DNA from: Bog-756 sp052143895
Lineage (GTDB): Bacteria > Actinomycetota > Acidimicrobiia > Acidimicrobiales > RAAP-2
Direction of reading: 5' to 3'
Assembly (NCBI GenBank): GCA_052143895.1
Contig: JBKQRT010000320.1
Span: forward strand, 1-64,000
DNA: 64,000 nt
In this document: piece after piece, positions 25,982 to 36,739 of the stretch
Position numbering within the stretch: the first letter of the stretch is position 1
How the letters are laid out: each line of letters starts with the position of its first letter
Program-made: the position numbers and the translations under genes
The notes under the pieces: generated by a model
Told to the model about the DNA's origin: nothing
Seen by the model: only the letters and a program-made list of their open reading frames with translations
Database searches by the model: none

Positions 25982-26893
25982 TCAGCGGGGGCGGACGCCG
26001 GCGAACAGATCCCCGAGGTCGTCGATGCGTGCGAGCACGGCCTCGGGGCCGAACCGAAGCACGGCGGGATCGCCGCCGCCGGCACAATCGTCGACTTCGT
26101 CCCAGGTGACCGGCGTGGACACCGACGGTTCCGGTCTGGCCCGCATCGAGTAGGCGGCCACCGTCGTCTTGGCCGGGTGGTTCTGGCTCCAGTCGACGAG
26201 CACCTTCCCCCGACGGAGGGCCTTGCGCATGTTCGAGACAACGAGCTCCGGGTGTTCACGCTCGAGGGTCACGGCGATCTCCCTGGCGTCCGCACGGGCC
26301 CGGTGCCAGGTGCGCTCGGAGTCGAGGGGAGCGTAGACCTGCAGTCCCTTGGAACCGCTGGTCTTGGGTACACCGGCGAGGCGCTGCGCGGTGAGCTGCT
26401 CGTCCACCAGTCGGGCCACCCTGCAGCACTCGACGATCGTCGCCCCTTCGCCGGGGTCCAGGTCGAACACGAGATGGTCGGGCGGTCCCGGGAGCTTGCG
26501 GCGACGACCTACACGCCAGAGGGGGACGTGGAACTCGATGGTCGCCAGATTGGCCGCCCACAGGAGTGTGGGCAGGTCGCAGATGACGCCATACTCGACG
26601 GCGCCGCCGCGGTCGCCGCTCGGCACCGCCACGTGGCGGACCCACGGCGGGGCATGGGTGGGGACGTGCTTCTCGTAGAAGGACTGGCCGTCGACGCCGT
26701 CGGGGAACCGCCGCATGGTCAACGGTCGGTCCTGCAGGTAGGGCAGCATGGTGGCGGCGACCCGCGAGTAGTAGTCGAGCATCTGGCCCTTGGTGAACCC
26801 GGTGTCGGGGTAGAGCACCTTGTCCAGGCTGGAGAGCGTCAGCTCCCGTCCGTCCACCGTCGTCCGGACCGAGCCGGCACGTTCAGGACTCAC
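25982..26893 (-). CDS. ligD: LigD-type polymerase domain protein (non-homologous end joining)
   Basis: A 303-aa stand-alone polymerase/primase domain of the LigD family, which fills and edits ends during double-strand break repair with Ku and a ligase. Recognisable segments are LSSLDKVLYPDTGFTKGQ, PLTMRRFPDGV, the metal-binding DHLVFDLDPGE and KTSGSKGLQVYAPL, and NHPAKTTVAAYS-like end motifs. It begins at GTG 26893, overlapping by 11 bases the stop of a ligase remnant on the same strand. No Ku gene is in the window. The polymerase looks intact. Confidence 0.9.
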   Translation of the reverse strand: MSPERAGSVRTTVDGRELTLSSLDKVLYPDTGFTKGQMLDYYSRVAATMLPYLQDRPLTMRRFPDGVDGQSFYEKHVPTHAPPWVRHVAVPSGDRGGAVEYGVICDLPTLLWAANLATIEFHVPLWRVGRRRKLPGPPDHLVFDLDPGEGATIVECCRVARLVDEQLTAQRLAGVPKTSGSKGLQVYAPLDSERTWHRARADAREIAVTLEREHPELVVSNMRKALRRGKVLVDWSQNHPAKTTVAAYSMRARPEPSVSTPVTWDEVDDCAGGGDPAVLRFGPEAVLARIDDLGDLFAGVRPR

Positions 26894-27330
26894 GGACGAC
26901 CTCCGGGGCGGGCGTGTCCCGCCACCGACCCCGCCGGACCGGGTGGCGGAACCTGCTGTTCGCGGTCCACTCGATGAAGCAGACCCCGCCGACCAGGTTC
27001 GGCCGCACCCACGTCACGTCCCGTTCGAGCGCCCGTGGCAGGGCGCCGTCGAGCGGGCTGGTGGCCTATGTGAGCAGTCGTGGCTCCCGCAGGAGGCGCT
27101 CCATGACGTCGTGGGAGGACCCGGTCCTCATCTGGCCTGCACAGGTCGACGCTCCGCGGCCGATCACCGACGGCAGCCCGAACAACAGTGAGCCGATCAG
27201 GCCCCGGCGAGCACCCTGCCCGGGCATCCGACCGCCGCCGACCACCTCCCGTCTCCGTTGGTACCTGACCTCGATCCAGTCGTGGCTCCGTGCCCCGGAC
27301 AATAGGCGCTCGACCGGCGCTTGGCCACGA
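26883..27330 (-). pseudogene. Remnant of an ATP-dependent DNA ligase (LigD ligase domain)
   Basis: Upstream of the polymerase the minus strand encodes the C-terminal OB-fold end of a LigD ligase. The first part has HDWIEVRYQRRREVVGGG, GQGARRGLIGSLLFG and RTGSSHDVMERLLRE. Then an in-frame TAG falls at 27066-27068. The same frame continues with SPLDGALPRAL, VTWVRPNLVGGV, CFIEWTANSRFRHP and a proper stop at 26883. The adenylation domain with its catalytic Lys is missing upstream. I infer a ligase partner gene lost by truncation and a nonsense mutation, leaving the polymerase. Confidence 0.8.
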
Positions 27331-27435
27331 CCCTCTCCAGCCGATAGCCGCTGCACCGGGCCGATGGCGGCTTGACCGGGCGGCCGCCAGCGCCAACACT
27401 GATCGCGTCCAGGGGGCCGACAAGGAGCCGACGAC

Positions 27436-27891
27436 ATGGGACCGTGGAGCAGGGCCGAGATCGAGGACGCGTTCGACGACTACCAGCAGCGGGCCGCCGA
27501 GGCCGGTGCGTCGGGCGACTGGAGGGCGTGGGCGGACCAGTTCACCGAGGACGCGGTCTACGTGGAGCACCACTACGGGCGGTTCGAGGGCCGTGAGGCC
27601 ATCTACCAGTGGATCTCTGGGTGCATGGCCGACTATCCCGGCCGGGACATGCCCGAATTCCCCATCGAATGGCACGTCGTCGACGAGGACCGTGGCTGGG
27701 TGGTGTGCCAGGTATGGAACCGGATGCGGGATCCCGGCGACGGGAGCGTCCACCAGGAGTACAACTTCACCCTGCTCAAGTACGCGGGCGGGGGCCAATG
27801 GTCGTACGAGGAGGACATCTACAACCCGCTGCGCTTCGGAGCGATGGTGGGCCGGTGGGAGGCAGCCAAGGAGGCGGCCGCCGGTCGGTGA
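27436..27891 (+). CDS. SnoaL-like/NTF2-fold protein
   Basis: A 151-aa protein of the NTF2-like (SnoaL) superfamily: DDYQQRAAEAGASGDW, then FTEDAVYVEHHYGRFEG and GREAIYQWI, and the C-terminal WSYEEDIYNPLRFG. The cone-shaped fold serves small hydrolases, isomerases or dehydratases; in this subgroup the activity is unknown. Its start lies opposite the truncated end of the ligase remnant, which suggests that the rearrangement that removed the ligase also set this gene's upstream border. It is followed after 55 bp by an aldo/keto reductase on the same strand. Confidence 0.8.
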   Translation: MGPWSRAEIEDAFDDYQQRAAEAGASGDWRAWADQFTEDAVYVEHHYGRFEGREAIYQWISGCMADYPGRDMPEFPIEWHVVDEDRGWVVCQVWNRMRDPGDGSVHQEYNFTLLKYAGGGQWSYEEDIYNPLRFGAMVGRWEAAKEAAAGR

Positions 27892-27946
27892 CGACCGCCG
27901 GGGCCGTCCGGCTACCCGAGGGCTGTGGCGGCGGTACCCTGCTCCC

Positions 27947-28807
27947 GTGGAGGTGAGACGGCTGGGTAGGACCGGGCACCGCTCGTCGGTGGCCGTGTTC
28001 GGAGGGGCAGCGTTCTGGGACGCCGACCCGGACACCACTGCTGCGGCGTTCGAGATGGCGATGGCCGCCGGGGTGAACCACCTCGACGTCGCCCCCCAGT
28101 ACGGCCGGGCGGAGGAGCTGCTCGGCCCGTCCATCCCGCCGGTACGCGATCGGTTGTTCGTGGGGTGCAAGACCCTGCGCCACAGCGCCGCCGGAGTGAG
28201 GGCCCAGCTCGAGGAGTCGCTCCGGCTGCTGCACTGCGATCACGTCGACCTGTACCAGCTCCACGCCGTCACCGACCTGGACGAGCTCGACGCGCGGTCG
28301 GAGGCGGTCGCCGCCATCCTGGCGGCACGAGACGAGGGGCTGTGCCGGTGGGTCGGCATCACCGGGCACGAGTTGAGTGCCCCGGCGGCCCATCTCGAGG
28401 CGCTGCATCGCTACGACCTCGACACGGTGATGTTCCCGGTCAATCCGCGGCTCTGGTCGGACCCGGTCTACCGGCTCGATGCCGAGGCACTGCTCGAGTA
28501 CGCCACGGCGCACGACGTCGGTGTCATGGCCATCAAGTCCGTGGCGGCCCGGCCCTGGGCGGGCCGACCCCGCACCGCGTCTACCTGGTACGAGCCGTAC
28601 ACCGACCCGAAGGACGTCCGACGCGGTGTCCGCTTTGCGCTGTCGACCCCGGGGGTCCATGCCGTGTGCACGCCGGGCGACCTCGGCGTACTGGCACTCG
28701 CCCTGCAGGCCGCCGCCACGGCCGTAGCAATGGGGGACGACGAGCGGCAGGCCGCCGTCGCCTCGGCGGCCGGCGAGCCGGACATCTTCCCCATGCCGAC
28801 GGCGTGA
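27947..28807 (+). CDS. Aldo/keto reductase
   Basis: A 286-aa (beta/alpha)8 NADPH-dependent oxidoreductase. The catalytic tetrad is visible: Asp in NHLDVAPQYG (D about 44, with Tyr about 49), Lys in LFVGCKTLR and His in LYQLHAV. The NADPH-binding end includes ALSTPGVHAVCTPG. It begins at GTG 27947 (VEVRRLGRTGHRSSV); more upstream in-frame sequence is not needed. Its stop overlaps, as GTGA, the start of the carboxylase remnant, so the two were once translationally coupled. The substrate is unknown. Confidence 0.85.
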   Translation: MEVRRLGRTGHRSSVAVFGGAAFWDADPDTTAAAFEMAMAAGVNHLDVAPQYGRAEELLGPSIPPVRDRLFVGCKTLRHSAAGVRAQLEESLRLLHCDHVDLYQLHAVTDLDELDARSEAVAAILAARDEGLCRWVGITGHELSAPAAHLEALHRYDLDTVMFPVNPRLWSDPVYRLDAEALLEYATAHDVGVMAIKSVAARPWAGRPRTASTWYEPYTDPKDVRRGVRFALSTPGVHAVCTPGDLGVLALALQAAATAVAMGDDERQAAVASAAGEPDIFPMPTA

Positions 28808-29284
28808 CCGCGGACCAGTCGCCCGTACCGGGCACCGTCCACGCCCTGACGGCCACACTGCAGGGGACGGTCCCCCACCTGGCCGTGGCGGTGGGGGATC
28901 GGGTGGGGACGGACGCCCCCCTCGTGTTCATCGAGTCCATGAAGATGGAGCACGTGATACGACCGGGACGGTGCGGACAAGGCCGCCCGGTTCCTCCAGC
29001 TGTGCGACGCCCACGACGTCCCCGTGCTGCTCCTCTGCGACACACCGGGGTTCATGGTCGGGCCGGAGGCCGTGGCCGACCCGGCAGAGCGGGACGCCCT
29101 CTTCGCCGACATGGTGGAGCGTGCGTACCGGCACGGCAAGGCGGTCAACGTCGCCTCGGCGTTCGAGATCGACGACGTGATCGACCCGGCCGAGTCGAGG
29201 CGCCGCATCGTGGAGGCCCTCCGGGCCGCGCCACCGCCGACCGAGAGGACGGGCACGAAGCGGGGCTTCACCGACCCCTGGTGA
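28804..29284 (+). pseudogene. Gutted acyl-CoA carboxylase: biotin domain plus fragments of carboxyltransferase
   Basis: The gene starts GTG at 28804 with a biotinyl domain containing the biotinylation motif FIESMKMEHVI. At about 28965 the sequence jumps, with a frame change, to the carboxyltransferase C-terminal half (DKAARFLQLCDAHDVPV, LLLCDTPGFMVGPE). It then jumps again, dropping roughly 60 residues, to ADPAERDALFADMVERAY, KAVNVASAFEIDDVIDPAE and a natural end, FTDPW. The order biotin domain then carboxyltransferase matches fused acyl-CoA carboxylases. At least two internal deletions are needed, so the product cannot be active. Both gene ends survive. Confidence 0.82.
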
Positions 29285-29308
29285 GATCGGTGGTCACCGT
29301 CGACGGCG

Positions 29309-29764
29309 TCACGTGGTGCGTCGCCGGTACACCAGCACCGAAGAGTGGGCGTGGGTGACGCAGTGCTGGCTCACCGACCCGAGGAGCATGCCGGCGACCT
29401 CACCGTGCCCCCGGCTGCCCACCACCAGCAGGTCCCCGTGGGCGGACGCGGCGACCAGCACCTCGGCGGGATGGCCCTCGACGGCCCGCGCCCGTACCGG
29501 CACCGTCGGGAACGCCCCGCCCATCGGGCCGACGATGTCGTCGACCATGCGCTGGGCGTCGCCGCCGGGGTCGTACTCGGACGGGAACGGGATGGCGGTG
29601 CCGAGGCTCATCGGCCACTGCCAGCTGGTCACCGCCTCGACCGTGCCCCCGGTCGCCACGGCCAGGCCACAGGCCCATCGGAGCGCCTCGATCGACGCGT
29701 CGGAGCCGTCGATCCCGACCACGATGGCCCGTGCGGGCCCGTCCCCCTGCTCAGCCATCGCCAC
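29309..29764 (-). CDS. Universal stress protein (UspA family)
   Basis: A 151-aa single USP domain. The ATP-binding pattern G-2x-G-9x-G(S/T) is clear in VVGSRGHGEVAGMLLGSVSQ near residues 115-134, and the N-terminal strand IVVGIDGSDAS carries the nucleotide-contacting Asp. Such proteins help survival in stress, hypoxia or stasis; the specific role is unknown. It ends at 29309, close to the convergent end of the carboxylase remnant. Confidence 0.9.
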   Translation of the reverse strand: MAMAEQGDGPARAIVVGIDGSDASIEALRWACGLAVATGGTVEAVTSWQWPMSLGTAIPFPSEYDPGGDAQRMVDDIVGPMGGAFPTVPVRARAVEGHPAEVLVAASAHGDLLVVGSRGHGEVAGMLLGSVSQHCVTHAHSSVLVYRRRTT

Positions 29765-29839
29765 CTTCCTCTCGTGCCCGGGCCGGCGCCCCGGTCGGGA
29801 GCCCCGACCGCCACCTTGCCACGCAGCCGGGGGCGTCGT

Positions 29840-30856
<1,017 letters not shown>

Positions 30857-30969
30857 GGATCCCGAACCTAGCGCAGGGCTGGTTCTTGGCGGTCCCGGAC
30901 CTCGGAGCGGCGCTGTCGACGGGCCTAGTGTGACGCGATGGAGCGACGGCCACCGAGGACGCGGCGACC

Positions 30970-32211
30970 GTGACGACCGCTTCTCTCGAGACACTGGTCC
31001 TCATCGCCCTGGCCGCCGTGCTGGCGCCGATCCTGTCCGAGCTGACCGGACGGGTGGCCGTGCCCGAGATCGTCATCCAGATCGGGCTGGGCATCGTCAT
31101 GGGTCCGTACGCGCTGGACCTGGCCCACCCGAGCATGGTGGTGACCGCCCTCTCCGACCTCGGCCTGACCTTCCTCATCTTCCTCGCCGGCTACGAACTG
31201 GACCTCCGCCGGATCCGGGGCAGGCCGTTGCAGCTGGCCACGGCCGGGTGGGGAATCTCCTTGTTGGTGGGACTCGGGGTCGCCTTCGCCCTCGTCTCCT
31301 CGGGCCTGGTCCGGGACACGCTGGTCGTCGGCCTCGCCCTCACCACCACCGCGCTCGGGACGCTGCTCCCCATGCTGCGGGACGCGGGCGTGCTGCCCAC
31401 CCGCTTCGGCGCCCACATCTCGGCAATCGGCACCGTCGGTGAGTTCGGCCCGATCGTCGCCGTGGCCCTACTGTTGACCAAGAAGGAGCCGCTGCTCACG
31501 TCGTCGCTGCTGATCGCCTTCGTGGTGGTGGCCGTCGCGACCGTGCTGCTGGCCGCCCGGGCCAAGCCGCCTCGGGTGGTGGCCCTCCTCGACCGGCACC
31601 TCGAGTCGAGCGCCCAGCTCCCCGTCCGGGTGGCGCTCCTCTTCATCGTGCTGCTCGTCCTGCTGGCCGCGACCCTCGGGCTCGACGTCCTGCTCGGGGC
31701 GTTCGCCGCCGGCATCGTCGTGCGCCTCTTCGCCGCCAGCGGCGAGACCGAGCAGATCCGGGGCAAGCTCGAGGCCATCGGTTTCGGCTTCCTCATCCCG
31801 ATCTTCTTCGTGGTCAGCGGGATCGAATTCGACGCGCACGTGTTCGTCCAGGACCCGCTCTCCCTGTGGCGGGTGCCGTTCTTCGTGGCTCTCATGCTCG
31901 TCGCCCGGGGGGCTCCCGTCTACCTGTTCTACCGCCGCGAGCTGCGCGGGCCCGAGCGGTTGCCGATGGCGTTGTTCTCGGCCACCGGGCTCCCGCTCAT
32001 CGTGGTCATCACCAGCATCGCCACCGCCGAGCACCGGATCCTGCCGGTCAACGCCGCTGCTCTGGTGGCCGCGGGCATGGTGTCGGTGCTCGTGTTCCCG
32101 GCCACCGGGCTGTGGCGGCTGCGGGTCACCGGGATCGTGACGAGTGCATCGGTCTCCCGGGACCGCGACGACGGGACCGTCGAGGACGACGCGCCGCTCG
32201 CCGATCCGTAG
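30970..32211 (+). CDS. Cation:proton antiporter (CPA2-type)
   Basis: A 413-aa membrane protein of the Na+/H+ exchanger (CPA2, KefB-like) family, with about 12 helices. Visible are the N-terminal VPEIVIQIGLGIVMGPYAL, FLIFLAGYELDL and TVGEFGPIVAVALLL, plus PIFFVVSGIEFD typical of helices 5-10. It lacks the cytoplasmic TrkA-N domain of full-length Kef systems. It would exchange Na+ or K+ for protons to manage pH or salt. The GTG at 30970 is divergent from the deacetylase, and it ends 15 bp before a convergent gene. Confidence 0.88.
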   Translation: MTTASLETLVLIALAAVLAPILSELTGRVAVPEIVIQIGLGIVMGPYALDLAHPSMVVTALSDLGLTFLIFLAGYELDLRRIRGRPLQLATAGWGISLLVGLGVAFALVSSGLVRDTLVVGLALTTTALGTLLPMLRDAGVLPTRFGAHISAIGTVGEFGPIVAVALLLTKKEPLLTSSLLIAFVVVAVATVLLAARAKPPRVVALLDRHLESSAQLPVRVALLFIVLLVLLAATLGLDVLLGAFAAGIVVRLFAASGETEQIRGKLEAIGFGFLIPIFFVVSGIEFDAHVFVQDPLSLWRVPFFVALMLVARGAPVYLFYRRELRGPERLPMALFSATGLPLIVVITSIATAEHRILPVNAAALVAAGMVSVLVFPATGLWRLRVTGIVTSASVSRDRDDGTVEDDAPLADP

Positions 32212-32226
32212 ATGCGACCGAACGCC

Positions 32227-32907
32227 TCAGGGCGTGCCCCGCTGGACCGACAGCCAGTCCCGCGCCTCGAGGTAGGGAGCGAACGCCTCGGCGATGGCGT
32301 CGATGTCGGCCGGCGCTTTGGGCCGTTGCAGCTCGTAGAGGTGGGGGAATCCGAGCCACCCGGTGACGTGCCGCCACAGGCGGACGGCGTCGTCGCCGGT
32401 CGGCGGGTCGACCAGCACCGGCCCGAAGAGGGCCTGCCCGTCGTCGAAGACCAGTGTCGGGACGCCGAACCCGCCCTTGGCCACCACCGTCTCGTGCTCC
32501 CGCAGGACCTCGTCACCGGTGGTGGGATCGTCGATGGCCCGGCGCACGATCCCCGGATCCAGGCCGAGCTCGTCGAGGAGCACCTCTGCCACCTCCGGGC
32601 GGTGCGGCTTGCGGCCGTCCTCGTGGAGCGCCTTGCCGGCGCCTGCGTACCAGCGGTCGAGGAGGTCCATGCCGTCGCGGCGGAGGTAGGCACCGATGCG
32701 CATCATCGACCAGCCGTAGGACCAGTCGCGCTCCCAGGGATGCTTCTTGCCCTCCTCGCGGTTGATCTCCTCGAGGCTGAAGAACCGCCAGCGAACGTCG
32801 ACGCCGGCCGTGTCCCGGACCTCGCGCATCCAGAGGGAGGTCTGGTAGGCGTAGGGGCACATGATGTCGAAGTGGAAGTCGACCCCCCGGGGTTGCTCGC
32901 TGCTCAT
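32227..32907 (-). CDS. DsbA-family (mycothiol-linked nitroreductase-like) thioredoxin-fold protein
   Basis: A 226-aa DsbA-fold protein with the active-site stretch FDIMCPYAYQTS at about residues 13-24: one cysteine, CPYA instead of a CxxC. A long alpha-helical insertion and a cis-Pro segment (GGFGVPTLVFDDG) near residue 148 fit the 2-hydroxychromene isomerase/mycothiol-dependent reductase group (Rv2466c-like). With a single active-site Cys it would act with a low-molecular-weight thiol. The start at ATG 32907 fits the family; the longer open frame upstream is a shadow. Confidence 0.82.
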   Translation of the reverse strand: MSSEQPRGVDFHFDIMCPYAYQTSLWMREVRDTAGVDVRWRFFSLEEINREEGKKHPWERDWSYGWSMMRIGAYLRRDGMDLLDRWYAGAGKALHEDGRKPHRPEVAEVLLDELGLDPGIVRRAIDDPTTGDEVLREHETVVAKGGFGVPTLVFDDGQALFGPVLVDPPTGDDAVRLWRHVTGWLGFPHLYELQRPKAPADIDAIAEAFAPYLEARDWLSVQRGTP

Positions 32908-32983
32908 CGGACTCCTCCCGTACGACCCACGACGGCCTCCGGCCCTCCCGGCACCGTACACGCGGTCGGGCGGGGCAGCCCGC

Positions 32984-33265
32984 TCAGTTCGGCCGGGAGA
33001 CGGCCAGCTCGACGAAGCGAACTGCGGCCGGCGTCCACGTGGCGGAGGGCCTGACGGGCCGGACCGACCAGTGCGCGACCGGCGGGGGTCAGCAGCACCC
33101 GTCGACCCAACCGCCCGAACAGGGGACGCCCAGCTCGCGTTCGAGCGCACGGACCGCGAGGGAAAGGCCCGGCTGGCTGATCCCGACTTCGTCCGAGGCG
33201 GCGATGAACCCCCCGGCCCACCGCGGCCGGGAAGTACTCGAGGAGAAGGAGTTCCCAAAGCCCAA
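32984..33265 (-). pseudogene. LysR-type regulator remnant: both ends kept, middle deleted
   Basis: On the minus strand, frames joined across single-base indels give an LTTR N-terminus: LLLLEYFPA, then GGFIAASDEVGISQPG with ALERELGVP, then LFGRLGRRVLLTPAGRAL and VGPARQALRHV. The first indel is in a G run, the second in a C run (CCCTG where CCCCTG is expected). Right after the HTH linker, the third frame reads TWTPAAVRFVELAVSRPN and a stop at 32984, which looks like a LysR C-terminal tail. The effector-binding domain (about 180 residues) is missing. It is not functional. Confidence 0.75.
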
Positions 33266-33340
33266 CCTGTCGAGATGCGTACTCGGGACGAATCGACTTG
33301 TCGCTGAGGCGGCGCTCCCGTCCGGGCGGGTGCCCGCCGG

Positions 33341-34321
33341 TCAGAGGTGGCCCAGCACCGGGTGTGGCACGTACGGCTCCTCCAGCCGGGCCACCTCGTG
33401 GTCGTCGAGGCTGAGCTGTTCGGCGGCCAGTGCGTCCTCCAGGTGGGTCGGCTTGGTGGCGCCGACGATCGGTGCGGTGATCCCCGGACGTTGGAGGACC
33501 CAGGCCAGCGCCACCTGGGCCGCGGACACACCCCGGTCGGCGGCCACCTCGGCCACGCGCTCCACCACGTCGAAGTCGGTCGGCTGGCTGTAGAGGTAGT
33601 CGGTGAAGTCGTCGGTGCCCGACCGGGTGGTGGTGCGGGCACCGCTTCGGCTGCGATTGCCCGCCAGCACGCCGCGGGCGAGCGGGCTCCACGGGATGAC
33701 CCCCACCCCCTGCTCGATGCACTGCGGGATCATCTCGCGCTCCTCTTCGCGGTAGATGAGGTTGTAGTGGGGCTGCATGGAGACGAACCGTGTCCAGCCG
33801 TGGCGATCGGCCGTGAACTGGGCCTTGGCGAACTGCCACGCGAACATGCTGCTGGCGCCGATGTAGCGGGCCTTCCCGGCCCGGACCACGTCGTGCAGTG
33901 CCTCCATCGTCTCCTCGATGGGCGTCCTCGGGTCCCACCGGTGGATCTGGTAGACGTCGACGTAGTCCATGCCCAGCCGCGTCAAGGAGGCATTGATGCC
34001 GGACAGGATGTGCTTGCGGGAGAGCCCGCCACCGTTCTCGCCGGGGGTGACGGGCATGAAGACCTTGGTGGCCACCACCATCTCGTCCCGGGTGAGGAAA
34101 CGCGACACCAGCCGTCCGGTGGCCACCTCGCTCGCACCACCCGAGTAGGTGTCGGCGGTGTCGAAGAAGGTGATCCCTCCCTCGACCGCGGCCCGCACGA
34201 TGGGTACGGCGTGATCCTCGTCCAGGACCCACGGCCGCTCGCTGTCGTTGCCGTAGCTCATCATGCCGAGGCAGATCCGGGACACCCGAAGACCGGTGTC
34301 GCCGAGGTTGACGTAGCGCAT
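33341..34321 (-). CDS. Aldo/keto reductase
   Basis: A 326-aa aldo/keto reductase of the AKR11/YajO-like group. The tetrad appears as Asp and Tyr in TFFDTADTYSGG, Lys in VVATKVF and His in VYQIHRWDP. The NADP-binding end includes WSPLARGVLAG and ITAPIVGATKPTHLEDA. It is separate from the other AKR in sequence and does not look like a recent duplicate. The LysR remnant lies downstream on the same strand; the pair may have been a regulator-target unit before decay. The start ATG at 34321 gives a full-length protein. Confidence 0.9.
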   Translation of the reverse strand: MRYVNLGDTGLRVSRICLGMMSYGNDSERPWVLDEDHAVPIVRAAVEGGITFFDTADTYSGGASEVATGRLVSRFLTRDEMVVATKVFMPVTPGENGGGLSRKHILSGINASLTRLGMDYVDVYQIHRWDPRTPIEETMEALHDVVRAGKARYIGASSMFAWQFAKAQFTADRHGWTRFVSMQPHYNLIYREEEREMIPQCIEQGVGVIPWSPLARGVLAGNRSRSGARTTTRSGTDDFTDYLYSQPTDFDVVERVAEVAADRGVSAAQVALAWVLQRPGITAPIVGATKPTHLEDALAAEQLSLDDHEVARLEEPYVPHPVLGHL

Positions 34322-34604
34322 GATGGCCTCCCGCTCGCCGTGTGGTTCATCCGACGCTACCGGGCTGGCCGGGTGCCGGCGGGTCCTGCCCTCGGCCCCG
34401 GTACGGCGCGTCCCCGCTCCTCCCGGGGCGGTGACCCAGGCGTCGCTCCCGCGGATCCATGTGCTGACCAGGGGATCGGGTCGTAGCTGCCGTTCTCAGG
34501 AAACTCACAGCTGACTATCGACCGGCGTACATCTTCACTGGCTTGACTGAGCATCGCCGATCACCAGGTCGGACGACGCCGACGCCGACGCCGATCCGGC
34601 GACG

Positions 34605-35935
34605 GTGAGGACACGGCGCCGGCCACGGGAAGCGAGCGAGGTGCAGGTGGGAGTAGCGCGCAGGGCATGGTTCGCACGCAGGCGGACGATCGTCGGCGCC
34701 GTCATCGTGCTCCTCGTGGCCGCCGGCGTCGGCACCTGGTACGCGACCAAGGGCTCGGCGGCCACGCCGGCCGTCACCACCACCACCACCGTGCAGACGG
34801 TCTCGACCGGCACGATCACCCAGACGGTGGCGTCCACAGGCACCGTCGAGCCTGCCCAGCAGGCCGACCTCAACTTCGTCGTCGCCGGTCGGGTGACCGG
34901 CGTCGACGTCACCGCCGGCGAGACGGTTACCGCCGGCCAGGTGCTGGCCTCCGTCGACGACACATCGCTGCAGGCGTCCCTGGCCGAAGCCCAGGCCACC
35001 CTGGCCAACGACCAGGCGCAGCTGGCGTCGGACCAGAGCGCCAACGCCTCGGCCGCCCAGATCGCCCTGGACGATGCCAACATCGCCTCGGCCCAGACCG
35101 GGGTCACCACCGCGCAGACCAACCTGGACGACGCCAACCTGGTGTCGACCATCGCCGGAACGGTGGCCTCGGTGGACCTGACCGTCGGCCAGCAGGTCTC
35201 CGCCTCGAGCTCCTCGTCGTCCTCGGGCGCCGGGTCTGGTTCGTCGTCGGGCGGAACGGGTGCCTCGTCTGGTACCTCGTCGGGCGCCGGTTCGTTCAGT
35301 TCGGGCTCGGGAGCCTCGTCGTCCAGCGGCACGTCGTCGAGCGCGTCGTCGGCCCAGATCGTGGTGATCTCGACAGGCTCCTACATCGTCAACACCACCG
35401 TGGACAGCGCCGACGTCTCGCAGGTCCTGGTGGGTGACCAGGCGACGCTCACCGTGTCGGGCTCCAGCTCGGACATCTACGGCACGGTGGGCTCGATCGG
35501 ACTGGTCGCCTCCACCAGTTCGAACGTGTCGACCTTCCCGGTGGTCATCGACGTGACCGGCAGCCCGTCGGGGATCTTCGGCGGGACGAGCGTCAACGTC
35601 TCCATCATCACCAAGGAGCTCCAGGACGTCATCGTGGTCCCGACGACGGCGATCACCTACTCCGGCAGCAATACCACGGTGACCCTCGACTCCGACGGCA
35701 AGAAGGTCGTCCAGAACGTGTCCATCGGCACCGCCTCGGGCGGCGAGACCCAGATCACCGGCGGCTTGGCCGTGGGGGACAAGATCTATGTGACCGAGAT
35801 CTCGTTCCACGGGCTGACTGGCGGCAGCGGACGCAGCGGGCTGTTCGGCGGCTCCGGCGGCGGGGGCTTCTCCGGCGGCGCCGGCTTCTCCGGCGGCGGG
35901 GGCTTCTCCGGCGGTGCCGGGGGAGGCTTCGGCGG

Positions 35936-35939
<4 letters not shown>
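34605..35939 (+). CDS. MacA/HlyD-type periplasmic adaptor
   Basis: A 444-aa (or slightly shorter) membrane-fusion protein. A basic N-terminus and one anchor helix (TIVGAVIVLLVAAGVGTWYA) are followed by the lipoyl half (TVASTGTVEPAQQADLNF, VTAGQVLASVDDTSLQA), a short helical hairpin, the second lipoyl half (ANLVSTIAGTVASVDLTVGQ) and a barrel. A Ser/Gly low-complexity loop (about residues 200-245) and a long Gly-rich tail are odd additions. The start is uncertain between GTG 34605 and GTGs at 34641/34647. The next gene overlaps by ATGA. It should couple the ABC pump downstream to the outside. Confidence 0.88.

Positions 35940-36735
<796 letters not shown>

Positions 36736-36739
<4 letters not shown>

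Noticed and set aside
34490..34512. CTCAGGAAACTCACAG upstream of the first adaptor as an OmpR-type direct repeat
   Set aside because: Two CTCA half-sites nine bases apart are too short and common to support a claim without comparative data.
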